64,000 nucleotides of DNA, taken from NCBI GenBank assembly GCA_958299035.1, contig CATQJL010000001.1, forward strand, positions 34,944,780 to 35,008,779. The letters run 5' to 3'. This DNA comes from Cylicocyclus nassatus. Its lineage: Eukaryota; Nematoda; Chromadorea; Rhabditida; Strongylidae. Positions 44,612-55,122 of the stretch are shown here, one piece after another (positions within the stretch are counted from its first letter, which is position 1; each line of letters opens with the position of its first letter). The notes under the pieces were generated by a model. That model did not search any database. It was not told where the DNA came from and saw only the letters and a program-made list of their open reading frames with translations. The position numbers were made by a program, and so were the translations under genes.

Positions 44612-45484
44612 CTACACTAGTAAGGCATCGCACATCTCTTGAGAAAATGTCTTTAGGCAAGCAGCAACCATCGAAATAAAAACTGCAGAAAGCAGGAAAC
44701 GAAGGAAAGAGAGAGCCATAATTGAAAAGCCATAAATTGAAACGTCCATCAAAAGCCAGTCAAGCGGTCCCTGAAAGGTAACCCTCAGATGGGAACAAAA
44801 CGGAAAAGATGAAAACAAAGCCATTGTTGAGCGGTAATCCTCCATGTGGCATAAGCAAGCACGTAATTGCAAATCTAGAAGAATTAAGAACACAGCTGCA
44901 GGAGGCTCGGAGTGCCATGCACCTCTAATTGAGATCAGCGATACCTGGCAAATCAAGCCTCTCCAGTCTTTTTTTGAAAACATAACTACTTGCTGCACTA
45001 ATGGTCTCAGCAAGGAGGCGAGAAAGCCACCTCGCAACTCTGTAGAATACATTGTTGAACATTCGTAAGGAGCTATTACGTCGGAGTCTAGGATGATGCA
45101 AGTTGAAGGATTCAGATCTTTCACTAGTGGGTGCAAAAATCCAAAAATCCAAAAATCCAAATTCAAATTGCTAGCTTTCAACTTGTTCTCTTTTCTAAGG
45201 ACTTGGAAGCAGAACACAAGGTCCAAAAGTATGCGCCGATGGATGAGGGTCTTAAGATGAAACTTAGCAAGGCGAGCTTCATACTCAGGGGGAGAGGTTC
45301 CAGGCAATGTGCGCCTCCACAGAAGACGTGTGAACAATTGCTGCACCTTTTCAATTCTTCTAACATCTTTCTTTCGGGATGGCGACCACATTTGTGAGCA
45401 GTACTCTAAATGAGGAAGCACAAAAGCCTTGTAAAGCCGAATCAAAATATTATCTGAGGTTGCACTTGTGTTGCGAAATAACAA
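44612..45484 (-). pseudogene. LINE ORF2 C-terminal (thumb) part
   Basis: Starts with RNTSATSDNILIRLYKAF and VLPHLEYCSQMWSPSRKKD, then VRRIEKVQQLFTRLLWRR, the usual region after the RT palm in CR1/jockey elements. Beyond about 45,000 the frame is probably read-through into the 3' UTR, so the true protein end is earlier than the open frame end. Confidence 0.7.
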
Positions 45485-45674
45485 AAAAGGGAAGAATAAG
45501 CTTTGTGAATTGCCATATCAATATGCTTAGAGAAATTGAGCGAGTTATCCATCAAGACTCCCAAGTCCTTAACAACATCACACACCTTCAATATGTGATC
45601 GTTTAGGCGATAGGGAGTCTCGGGCATTTTTCCAAGATGAAGGACAGAACATTTAGAAAGATTAATGGTCAAGT

Positions 45675-47309
45675 TCAACGGTCAGCCCATCTCTGTTCAT
45701 CAAGGGACCTCTGCAAAGCACCCTGAACCTCTGAGGCATCGCTGGCATCATAAGCTCCGTACACTTTGATGTCATCAGCATACATTCGGATATGAATGCT
45801 AGGTGATGTCCTGAGCGCACAAGGTAAGTCAAATGTATAGAACAGAAAAAGCAAGGGAGCCAAGACACCACCCTGAGGGACACCACTAGTGCAACAGTAA
45901 CTGTCGGAAAACTGATGACCGATCTTAACAGTCATTTCACGGTCTTGTAAGTAGGATCCCAACCATGACAAGAGATTACCACCGATACCACTTTTGTTCA
46001 TTTTAGCTAGTAGCTTCTTATGGCAAACTTTATCAAAGGCTTTTGACAGATCCACATAAACTATATCAACCGATTTGCCTTCACTGGTTGCCAGGCTCCA
46101 CTCGAACACACTATCAACAAGATTTGTTGTGGTAGAAGCTCCAGTAAGAAATCCATGTTGCTCTTCAGGGATAAAATTGGAAAAATTTAGCCATTCTAAT
46201 AACTTCTCACGTATAATTTCTTCCATAACCTTAACGGGTGTGGGAAGTAAACTGATAGGACGAAAGTTATCAATCAGGGAAACACTTTCAATTTTTGGAA
46301 TGGCCGTTACTAGAGCTTTTTTCCACAAAGTAGGAACTTCTCCCAACAAAGTAGAGATGTTGAAAATATGTGAAAGGGGAGTCGCAAGCGATGAGGCACA
46401 CTTCAGGTACACTATTTGAGGAATTCCGTCGAAAGTTTCTGTTACAGAAGGTTTTAGTTTTTTCAAAAAATGATAGACATGCGAGGGATGAAAAAAGATA
46501 GTATTACAAGAACGAAAAGGTTGCAAGATAAAAGCATCACTCACACGTGTGTCATCATCAACGAGATGAGCAATAGGGGAGAAGACACTAGCAAAATAGG
46601 ACCCGAGTGCTTGTGCCTTGTCATTATCACTAACGTATAAGGTACCAGAATGGTCTTTGAGGGTGGGAAGATTTGAGGAGGGCTTCATCTTCTTTTTAAG
46701 ATAAGAAAAAAGGTGCTTTGATGATACCCTCATAGAAAGCTTTCGTTCACGATATGATAGATATTTTCTCATGTGATGATCTATGTCGGCACAAACTTTC
46801 TTGTAATATGGATTAACCAAAGGATCGGGTAGCTGCTCAAAAAGTTCTTGCTTTTGCGCTAGTAAGCCTCGAATGTGTGGTGGCAGACCAAGAGGATGAG
46901 TGTTAGCTTTAACTTTCAAAGGAACGAATATACTAAAAGCTTCATAAACAATTTTGCAGAATCTTTCGTAAACATCAGAAGATGAGATGTAATTATCAAA
47001 AACAGAAAGCCAATCAACTTCAAAAAAATAATTATCAAGAGAGGAATAGTCAACATCTTGAAAATCTGGCAAAGGAATAGAAGGGGCAAAAGAGTACATT
47101 AAGTCTATTTCAAAAGTAACAATTCTATGATCCGAAGATCCAAGAGGTGGTAGTGAGGTCATACGCGAGACAGCCGAGGAGGACGAAAGTACCACGTCAA
47201 GAGTATTTACACCATGGGTAGGAAAGGAAACGTATTGTTTTAGACCACAAATATTCAAGAAATCAAGGAAAAGGCCTGAGGCAGCATTAAAAGACTTCAT
47301 GGACTTCAT
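45675..47309 (-). pseudogene. LINE ORF2 reverse transcriptase domain
   Basis: A 544-codon frame begins in the end of the endonuclease (GSSDHRIVTFEI) and carries the RT motifs in order: PTLWKKALVTAIPK, NFRPISLLPTPVKVMEEII, EEQHGFLTGASTTTNLVD, DIVYVDLSKAFDKV, TSGVPQGGVLAPLLF and YADDIKVYG. It ends by frameshift near 45,676; the chain resumes as LTINLSKCSVLHLGK in the next frame (45,442-45,678), then again from 45,484 leftward (LYKAFVLPHLEYCSQMWSP). CR1/jockey type by motif spacing. Confidence 0.85.
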
Positions 47310-47776
47310 GGAATTTGTAAATTGAGATCTCCAAGCATAATGTTCTGAATATTTTCGGAAGCACAGTTGCTAAGAAAGTCTATCAAGTCATCATCATTAC
47401 TTCTATTTGAGTTTGGCGGGCGATATACCGCGACAAATTGCAGTTGATAACCTCCATCTGGGTGAAAAATCTTAATTTTGAGCAAGTCCGCTTTGATTTC
47501 AGCATTTGCATTCAAGGATGTTGCACCGATGTGGCTCTTTATGATACAACAAACACCACCACCTTTGCGGCCCCGCCGGTCCGCGCGATAGATCATATAT
47601 GGGAGACCGCTTATTACTTCAGAGTCCAAAATATGAGAATTTAGCCAAGTTTCTGTAATGAAAATGATATCAGGCTTATATTGGCAGATGAAACATTGCA
47701 AAAGATGTAGCTTGTTGCGTAAACTGCGTGCGTTAAGTAAACAGACCTTCAAAGGAGAATTGCCCTGCACACTCAT
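47306..47776 (-). pseudogene. LINE ORF2 endonuclease domain (AP-like)
   Basis: Encodes CLLNARSLRNKLHLL, the DIIFITETWLNSHI motif with the metal-binding Glu, RADRRGRKGGGVCCII, FVAVYRPPNSN and MLGDLNLQ. This is the exonuclease/endonuclease/phosphatase fold that nicks target DNA for reverse transcription. It stops at 47,306 and continues in another frame near a CTTCATGGA direct duplication, which is a frameshift. Confidence 0.8.
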
Positions 47777-47803
47777 GCGTTTCCCTGATAACGACGGGAA
47801 AGC

Positions 47804-48430
47804 TCAGAGATGTGCACCCGTTGTCGCGGTACACCACCCACTCCTTATTAGGCCTGCCCCTGTTACGTTCACGAGCTTCACACGAAGCTCGTAGTCCCTC
47901 TGACGCTCTGCAGCAGTCATACTTTTCCTAACGTAAACGTTAGGAAAACCGGAGGGACGTAACAGGCGAGAATTCGCCAAAGCTGTCCGCCAATGTGACA
48001 GTGATGGTAGGACAACCTTGACCAAACTAGGCTTGGCTGGATTTGGACTACCCATCCGGTAAACCTCTACCGGGCGGCACTCGACCTTGAGAACATCTAA
48101 GATGTTATCCACCTTATGCTCAAGATCGCGCTGCCTTTCTTGATAGCTAACGTCCCCCTCAGTTTCGGCTACCCCGCTGAGGACCACGCTCCTCGCCCTC
48201 TTTTCAGCTGTAGGATCACATGACGTCATAGCAGGAAGTTTATCACATACGAGGGATAACAGCCTATCGATAAGTGGATCGTTGTACCTCTCCCTGATAT
48301 AACCGATCAAGTTCTCAACTGACATCTCATTGACATCCAACACGGCCGTTTGGCTGCTAGCACGAACTAGACCCCTTGGAGATGGGTGGTCCGAGCTAGT
48401 AACCGTGGACTTTGAACGTCCAATGGCCAT
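47804..48430 (-). CDS. LINE ORF1 protein (nucleic-acid binding candidate)
   Basis: About 208 codons if started at MAIGRSKSTVTSSD; an in-frame upstream ATG at 48,496 would add a hydrophobic stretch, less likely. The middle has a coiled-coil-like YQERQRDLEHKVDNILDVL, followed by VEVYRMGSPNPAKPSLVKV and FPNVYVRKSMTAAERQRD, resembling the RNA-binding and C-terminal parts of ORF1 in CR1/jockey elements. No zinc knuckle seen. ORF2 starts 28 bp downstream. Intact as read. Confidence 0.65.
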   Translation of the reverse strand: MAIGRSKSTVTSSDHPSPRGLVRASSQTAVLDVNEMSVENLIGYIRERYNDPLIDRLLSLVCDKLPAMTSCDPTAEKRARSVVLSGVAETEGDVSYQERQRDLEHKVDNILDVLKVECRPVEVYRMGSPNPAKPSLVKVVLPSLSHWRTALANSRLLRPSGFPNVYVRKSMTAAERQRDYELRVKLVNVTGAGLIRSGWCTATTGAHL

Positions 48431-48519
48431 AATTGACTCAAGGAGACGGAGGAAAACCAAATTGGAAGGAAAAGGTAAGAGGAACAAACCAAGCACCGAT
48501 CAAGGCAAAAGATAGAAAG

Positions 48520-48843
48520 AAAGTAATAAAGGCGTGATAAACAAACAATAGTAAAAAAAGTCGCAGCGAAGATAAAGGAAGGCAGGCAAGAAAGAAAAAA
48601 AATCGATGACTTAGATACTTTATCCGCCAACAGACACCCGCGAAATAAATTCGCAAGATAGATAGTCAGCAAAAAGAAGTGAAATGAGGGATGATAAACA
48701 AAAAGAAGTGAGGGATGATAAGTAAACAATAGGAAAAAAAGTGGCAGAGAAGATGAAGAAGGGCAGGCAAAGAAAGAAAAAAAATCGATGACCTAGATAC
48801 TTGATCCGCCAACACACACCCGCGAAAAAAATTCGCAAGATAA
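48520..48843 (-). repeat. 181-bp monomers in the LINE 5' region
   Basis: The stretch 48,531-48,661 recurs at 48,711-48,846, with spacing of about 181 bp. Both have GGCAGGCAAGAAAG-like and ATCGATGACTTAGATACTT-like parts and end TTCGCAAGATA. A smaller 24-bp duplication (AGGGATGATAA) is at 48,687-48,720. Repeated monomers at a LINE 5' end often carry its promoter (inference). Confidence 0.75.
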
Positions 48844-48850
48844 GATATTA

Positions 48851-49165
48851 GTCGTATTATTTTTTCAAGGATTTTTTCCGCAGGAGGCATTATGCTTATG
48901 GGCCGACAGTTTGACAAGGTGTTCTGTTGCCCTTTTTTCGGGATAGCAGTAACAAGAGCTTCTTTCCATATTTTTGGCACCATTGCAAATTGTAGAGACA
49001 TTGAGAATATCAATGTAAGGGGAAGGGGCAATGTTCGTGCACAGTTTCTATAAACAATCTGAAGAATTTCATCATATGTGGATGTTGCAACAGCTTTCAG
49101 TCTCCTTAAAACTTCATATACTGTATCAGGATTGACTTGTATCTCATCACATGCTGTAGCAACAA
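48851..49165 (-). mobile_element. CR1/jockey-like LINE, older element, 5' remnant
   Basis: The minus strand encodes STYDEILQIVYRNCA, MVPKIWKEALVTAIPKKG, then LSNCRPISIMPPAEKILEKI, the RT region just before the point where 43,852 resumes (ILPPEQHGF). About 35 nt are missing at the join compared with the younger element. It begins directly beyond shared unit sequence at about 49,170, so the element was 5'-truncated at insertion. Confidence 0.75.
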
Positions 49166-50388
49166 ATTTCTGTCAACGTACTTCACAAACTCCAATTCTT
49201 GAAAAGGCACTGCTTCACACCTTACTGCTGACTTTCCTGGCTTATACAGCATAAGCATTAGCTTTTGACACTTTGTAAGACCGTAAATTTCAAGGCCAAT
49301 GTTAATCGCCTTATATTTGATACAGCTTAGCGTCTCGTGGCAAAGTCTTTGATGAAAGAAGCACACTGTGTTGTGAAAAATTGGCATATCGAACAATATG
49401 ACTCTGGTAATTTGTAGCGCACTCTCAGACTACATATTCTTTGCTCAACGACTCCTCAAACCACTTCACCAGCACCTCATTTGTATCTGAATCTTGAAGA
49501 GATTATTGATAGAAGTCAGATTTGCCACGTTTTCGGTGAAGAAGTTATCAACGAAATGAAAATCGACGATGAATCCAAAAGCTGTATATATAATCATCTT
49601 AGATAACAAAATTGAGCAAACCATAAAGTCACAAACAGGTTGCCCGCTCTGACACAAGTTCTCTATCTTTCTGATATGTTCAAGTAGTAGAAAAGAAATG
49701 CTCTGTCATGGTCTTTCGTTTATTGTACACTTTTGCCATGAAATGGTAAATAAAAATGGCCTTTGTTTTAGTATTTTTCCTGCCCGTACAGATTTCTTAT
49801 AATAACTTACTTATTGCAAAAAGGACTATAGAAGATAATGTCCTTGGTGTTCTTCACTTGTGCAAGATTGTTGCTGGAAAATTGCTTTGTCATGATGCAT
49901 TCTTTCCAATTTGCTTACCTGAATCGCATGAGTAACGCATTGAAATCTATTTTCGCTCATAAAACAAACTTCGATGCTTGACAGTATGTAACAGCGAAAA
50001 TCATAGCTAATAGTGAAAACAAGTATTCAGAGGTATTCAAAATGAGCTCGATGAAGTTCCTGTTGTTTGTATGGATTCCATTGACGAACAGTCTTGTAAA
50101 TACGAGCAGCAACGAACTAATTTCAAAGTTTGTATCTTACCTCGAAATTTAAATGAGAATAATGCTTTTACAGAAGTTTGGGCCAATCTTCTGGTTCTTC
50201 TCGTCTCAATGCTTCCAACCAAGGTTAGCTGAACATCTTCTTCGTGTATGATTTGAGACTCAAGTTACACTTTGAGCTTGAGGTGTCAGTTTTGCATTAA
50301 AATGCAAACCAACCTCTAAATGCCATTAACCCGTATTCTCAAAGCCATCCTTGTAATACTCAACCTCAAGCCGCGCTAGAATAATGTA
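49166..50388. other. Upstream region of lectin gene 2
   Basis: Aligns with 19,735-20,972 in unit 1. It contains the candidate signal-peptide exon at 50,042. The LINE nest ends here, about 0.9 kb upstream of that exon. No other gene seen. Confidence 0.55.
50042..50095 (+). CDS. Lectin gene 2, candidate signal-peptide exon
   Basis: Encodes MSSMKFLLFVWIPLTNSL with a GTAAAT donor right after, the same as unit 1 except T for A. Conservation of frame and donor in both copies supports a real exon. As in unit 1 its phase does not join directly to the first CTLD exon. Confidence 0.45.
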
Positions 50389-50507
50389 CAGGGTTGGGGG
50401 AAAGTCTTTGAACACGGTATTCTTAACGTAATGATAAAGCTAGGCAAGATAATTAAATGAAATCAATAGGTAACGTTTACTTAACTGTCTGCTACACAAA
50501 ACTTGAT

Positions 50508-51694
50508 TTACAATTCAAAGATTTTTCCTCTGACGCGAGCACAAGCTCGGAAACGCTTGGAAACGTTGTCCATAGTGGCGCGGAGGTGCTTCACGTCGAT
50601 TTCTTCCAACGCCCTCTGAAGAGCAAGTCGCAGAGACTCCATTGTCTTGCTTGGGTGAGCGCAGGCTTTGGCCTGAAGAACTGACCAGACGCTATGGCTG
50701 GGTTCATACTGATTCCCATGTTCCGGAACTGTTCTCGCACAGTTCCCGCATAGTGCTGGAGCTGTTCCGGAACTGTGCTGCATGCGCTGCAACTGCCCCG
50801 CACGCGTTTTAGACGGCGGGAGTTAAAAAATTTTGACCGTTCTCAACGGTTATTCTTCCAAATTTGTCTCATTTTAGCCTTATTCTTCTACCCCGTCTCC
50901 TTGTGATGAGAAAAGCTGTGAACTTGAAGCGGGGTTGAGGAATGAACGTTGTTCTTCTCTACTTATCCGGAACATGCACATAAAAGAAAACAGCGTCCTC
51001 TCTTCAACTCCGCTTCAAGTTCGAGCTTTTGTCATCACTAGGAGAAGCGGAGTAAAAGATAGAACGGAGACGCAACGATATGGAAAAAAGAAAGGGGCTG
51101 AGAATGCCCAGAAAACGAAATTTATCAGAAAACAAGAGCGAAGTTCCAATTTCCGCATTTTCAATGTTCGCCTGTCCATTTGAGGCAGATGGCTGTGGAA
51201 TACGTAGCGGAAACTCCTGAAACAAATGGAATATATTCGAGCAAAAAGAAAACGAAGCGAGAATGGACAAGCGCAAGAACAGACACTTTGTCGGATACGC
51301 AGAGCAGAAAATCGCTCATTCTTCGACCCCGCTTCGAGTTCGAAGTTCTGCTGATCAAAAAAGGAAGCGGGGTAGAGGAATCAAGGCCAAAATTCGAGGA
51401 ATAGAAAAACCGCTGGAAACGGTCAAAATTCTCCAATCGCCGTTCAAAACGCGTGCGGGGCGGTTGCAGTGCATGCAGCACAGTTCCGAACAGTTTCAGC
51501 ACTGTGTGGGAACTGTGCGGGAACAGTTCCGGAACATGAGAATCAGTATGCACCCAGCCTATAGTCGAGGGATTCAGATTGGGCGAAAACGGAGGCCATT
51601 CCCCAAGAGTAACGAAGACCTTGAAGTTGCTTTGGAGCCAAGTTTGAACAATCTTCGCTGTGTGCGCAGGTGCGGTACCTGCTGGAAGCACCAA
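50508..51694 (-). pseudogene. Mariner transposase catalytic C-terminal remnant
   Basis: The minus strand near 51,690-51,565 reads AHTAKIVQTWLQ and EWPPFSPNLNP, the mariner block around the second and third catalytic acids. After the nested element, 50,696-50,508 reads SVWSVLQAKACAHPSK and LRLALQRALEEIDVKHLR to the C-terminus. One more base is lost at the join, giving a frameshift even without the insertion. Confidence 0.72.
50697..51559. mobile_element. Foldback element nested in the mariner
   Basis: Left GGCTGGGTTCATACTGATTC, right ATCAGTATGCACCCAGCC, with inverted arms of about 150 bp rich in GTTCCGGAACTGT. The flanks show TAT on both sides as a 3-bp target duplication. Its ends match the short element at 15,408-15,497. 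PIF/Harbinger-like by TIR and target size (inference). Confidence 0.72.
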
Positions 51695-52067
51695 TCTTTC
51701 CCTGCAATATGGATATTGGTCTAGAGCATCAGTTGCTTCTTCAGAATGCTATCCAACTACGTAACAGCGTCCACCTTGATGCCCTGAGGCGCTAAAATCA
51801 GTGGCATCTTGCCGCCGGAAGTGATCGCCACGCAAACCATCAGAAAAGCCGGATGAGGCTCTCTTTTGGCGAATCAACCCCTGCTGTGGCTTCTCAGAGC
51901 GATTAGGATATGATTCTGGTGTTTTGGAGTTTGAAAACCTGTTTTACGGTAAAAATTTTATCGTCGGAAAAAAGTGCCATTTTGTGGCGTGCCTTGGAGA
52001 GACGTTCAAGCAGTCGATGGCATCTGCGCAGTCAGTTCAGCTTCGTGTCCTCCCAAAAAGCTTGAAA

Positions 52068-52473
52068 TTATAGCATTCTGAAAGGCTTCATCGCAAAGCC
52101 CTCTTTTACGATGTCGGAGACTGTCCTGCCAGAGATGGACAGCTCTGGAGCCAGCTCAGTCAAGCTTCGCCGAGGATTGCGACGAAGGCGTTGGCGAACG
52201 ATTTTCAGGATTTCATTACTGTCCGCGGTAGCCAATTTACCACTCACACAATAGTCCTGGGTGCTGTTCATATCCTGGAAACGGCGCAAGGTGGAAAAGA
52301 CCCTGATCTGTAAAATCTGGGGAAGCCCGCGCAATTTGCTGGTCAGCCATCTTCTCCTCGTGCATCTTCTCCATTAGTGTTCGCTCCATTCCAGAAGGCA
52401 TATCTCCGACAGGAAAAAAGCAAATAATCCACTTTTTTGAGGGCTTGTACTCAAGAGTATAGGAAGCAAACAC
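52068..52473 (-). pseudogene. Mariner transposase N-terminal remnant
   Basis: Two overlapping frames. The first (52,473-52,237) reads MERTLMEKMHEEKMADQQIA. The second (to 52,068) reads NEILKIVRQRLRRNPRRSL then TELAPELSISGRTVSDIVK, the second helix-turn-helix typical of mariner DNA-binding domains. The frame change between them shows a frameshift. Confidence 0.7.
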
Positions 52474-52757
52474 GTATAATTAGCATACAAAAATTTGTGG
52501 AAAAGCCAAACATACAAGGACATCAAAAATTGTACAAGGACTTTCCCCCAACCCTGTATAAAACCAAAAAAAATTCAACCCGTTCAAATCTAAGATAGCA
52601 TAGCCAAAACTACATCAACGTTTCCTACAAAAATGTTATTGCTTCGAGCACTGCTAGAGATACTTCATCAGCAAATGTTTTGAACCGTGACACTCAGATT
52701 GGAATTCCTTATATTTTGTGGGGCGGAGGCAAATAAACGCTGTAAGTGAGAAAACTA

Positions 52758-53677
52758 TTAGGTTGTAAAGAAAGTTCCCGGGCACTTTTGGAAATTTCAT
52801 TTTCAAACGCCTTTTTTTGGCGCTCCGTCGGACTTTGACACCAAGTTTTTGATACTGTTCAGTAGAGGGAAGCCTGAAGTTTTCAATAGCGCTTCTGATT
52901 TCTATCGAGGGCAAGACATGTTTGACCTGCACATCAAAAAAGGAAGTCTTTCCGATCATAAAAATTTCGCAGTTTTTCTTCCTGCGCCCATTTTTCTGTG
53001 CGGTTCAAAGAAATTCGTCCAAATCATGAGTGATTTGATTGAGGAACCTGTCCACTTCTGAACCGCAGCCGCACTCGAGTTTTGCGATTTGTGCTCAGAA
53101 ATTACAAGCTGTCGAACTTGCCTTTGACTGCAACTCTTTTGGCAGCTGGCGTCGCTTCTGCAGGGATCGCCACGCCTGGACGATGGGTCCAAAAGATGTG
53201 TAAGGCATTACCCCAACAATATTCGCCGTAATCAAAGGTTTGATCTTTTCTGTGCAGAACTAGAAGACTCCGAGGCCGTTTACTCGAAAAATGGTGCATT
53301 TTTAGGGGCAAAAAATGGTCGATTTTTCAAACTTTCTGGGGAAAATTTTTGTGCAGGTGGTCCTTCAAAAACTTGAATGGTTCCCATAACAGCCCCAGCA
53401 GAACTCTATATAACTACAGCATCTGGACTTTCCAGCTGTTATCCTGCCTGAGATAATGCTGCACAAACAGGCCACTTTTCGCGACGACCTTTTTCCCTTC
53501 TGCGCATGCTGATGGACCGCAGTGAGGTGCTGACAAGCCAGGAAGACAAATATATGTTGTGGACAAAATTGTCTTTGCAATGAATTTTGCAGCTTCAAAA
53601 AAGAATCGATCTGCTTGAAGTTAGAGCGATTTGAAGAAATTTATCGCAGGTGCCCGGGAACTTTCTTTACAACCTAA
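52758..53677. mobile_element. Long-TIR MITE, TTAGGTTGTAAAGAAAG family
   Basis: Left TTAGGTTGTAAAGAAAGTTC, right GAACTTTCTTTACAACCTAA, flanked by TA. The outer inverted ends share GTGCCCGGGAAC. Minus-strand open frames inside (52,956-53,311) show no transposase motif I can defend. It occupies the position where unit 1 holds a different MITE. Confidence 0.72.
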
Positions 53678-53837
53678 TAGTAACAGTCCACTTGGATATG
53701 AGAAAGGACCGAAAATGAATTTATTAGCTAAGCACGAATAGCAGCTTGACCTAACGATAATAATAATGACTTTGGACAAATTTCGGAGCATATCAGGCTT
53801 GGTGTACTTGGATAAGTGAAAATGCGACAAACATATA

Positions 53838-54936
53838 TTAGGTCGGTGCAAAAGTTTTGCCAGTTTTTTCAATCTATTGGCAATCACGCTAGAATGAAGA
53901 TAAACAAACCCTTTAAAATGTATCCAATGCAAAATTTCTTCCTCTTTCGAACTGCTAAACTCCCATTGTGTTTCGTTGCGAGAATGACGAGATATTTGCT
54001 GGAAATTACAACCATTGGTTTTTACCATGTCCACTAAACTCCCATTGTGTTTCGTTGCGAGAATGACGAGATATTTGCTGGAAATTACAACCATTGGTTT
54101 TTACCATGTCCAACTTTCGCTAATTTTCAAAATTTTTGTATGAGACTTTCGGAGGTGCCCTAATAACCACCAGATAGGACAAACCTTTTGCCAACTTATG
54201 CAATTTTTTTCTATTTTTCAGCTACTTTTGCAGATTTTTTCTAAATATTTTTCTAAAAGTCTTGTGTTTTGGAAAAATCGCATAAGCTGTTGTTGCACCA
54301 AACACTGCAGAACCTATAAAAAATTGAGGTTTTAGCACTTAATTATTACTATCGCTAACATAACAAAGTACATGAGATTTTATCTTCAAATTATGAAGAA
54401 TTTGAAACATAGATTACGTTAATGCGCACTCCTAAAATTGAAAAATACTGCGATTTTCCCCATAAATTTCGCCTGTCTTGGCAAACAAAGACAAGTGTTA
54501 GAAAGAGGAGAAAAATTTGCATCGAATGGTGACTGAAGTGTTCAACATTTTATGTTCTACAAGGTTAAAATAAGCTGAACGTAAAATCTGGTCACTTCAA
54601 AAAATAAATCGTAGAAATTCTGAAAGACAAGTTGTAGGGCTACAAAAAATTGCATCTGTTGGCAAAAGGTTTGCCCTATCTGGTGGTTATCAGGGCACCT
54701 CCGAAAGTCTCATACAAAAATTTTGAAAATTAGCGAAAGTTGGACATGGTAAAAACCAATGGTTGTAATTTCCAGCAAATATCTCGTCATTCTCGCAACA
54801 AAACACAATGAGAGTTTAGCAGTTCGATAGAGGAAGAAATTTTGCATTGGATACATTTTAAAGGGTTTGTTTATCTTCATTCTAGCGTGATTGCCAATAG
54901 ATTGAAAAAACTGACAAAACTTTTGCACCGACCTAA
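53838..54936. mobile_element. Long-TIR foldback MITE, TTAGGTCGGTGCAAAAG family
   Basis: Left TTAGGTCGGTGCAAAAGTTT, right AAACTTTTGCACCGACCTAA. The arms exceed 280 bp and are nearly perfect inverse copies, including TTCATTCTAGCGTGATTGCC. The left arm has a 79-bp direct duplication at 53,954-54,111. The empty site in unit 1 is near 21,998. No transposase. Confidence 0.82.
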
Positions 54937-55057
54937 TAGAAGATTTAAGCGCTGACTGTTTTTCTTGATTTTATGGAATTACCAATATACCCTAATAGCT
55001 GTCTAGGCTGACTGCATTACAAGATTTAGCCCTTCAATAATCCATATTGTTTTTTAG

Positions 55058-55122
55058 CGTCGTGTCCTTGGCTTTGCGAGAGTGGGTGGACTTACTTCGA
55101 CAAAACCGATTCTTGCTACAAG
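55058..55122 (+). CDS. Lectin gene 2, CTLD exon A
   Basis: Encodes the same CPWLCESGWTYFDK, TDSCYK text as unit 1, with one additional codon at the start (TCG). Donor GTATGT. Confidence 0.84.

Larger units (their letters stand above)
43860..48843 (-). mobile_element. CR1/jockey-like LINE, younger near-full-length element
   Basis: 5' to 3' on the minus strand: tandem 181-bp 5' monomers (48,843-48,520), ORF1 (48,430-47,804), ORF2 endonuclease (47,776-47,306), reverse transcriptase (47,309-45,675) and thumb/C-terminus (to about 44,612), a 3' UTR, and a (TAAA)n tail at 43,860-43,880. GATATTA occurs on both sides (43,853-43,859 and 48,844-48,850) as a target duplication. ORF2 is broken by at least three frameshifts (near 47,306, 45,676 and 45,470), so it is not autonomous. 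It is inserted into an older LINE of a related family. Confidence 0.82.
50389..52556 (-). mobile_element. Mariner-like transposon, dead, private to unit 2
   Basis: The TIRs are CAGGGTTGGGGGAAAGTC on the left and its inverse on the right, with TA on each side. The minus strand carries a broken transposase: a helix-turn-helix region (LTELAPELSISGRTVSDIVK), a KIFTVK stretch, PLILAPQGIKVDAV, AHTAKIVQTWLQSNF, WPPFSPNLNP, and the C-terminal SVWSVLQAKACAHPSKT. Frameshifts and a nested element (50,697-51,559) inactivate it. The empty site in unit 1 is at about 20,982. Mariner by motif order; subfamily not assigned. Confidence 0.82.

Noticed and set aside
45000..45152. Read-through portion of the 290-codon LINE frame
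   Set aside because: Beyond the thumb motifs the frame shows no conservation with the older LINE and is likely 3' UTR.
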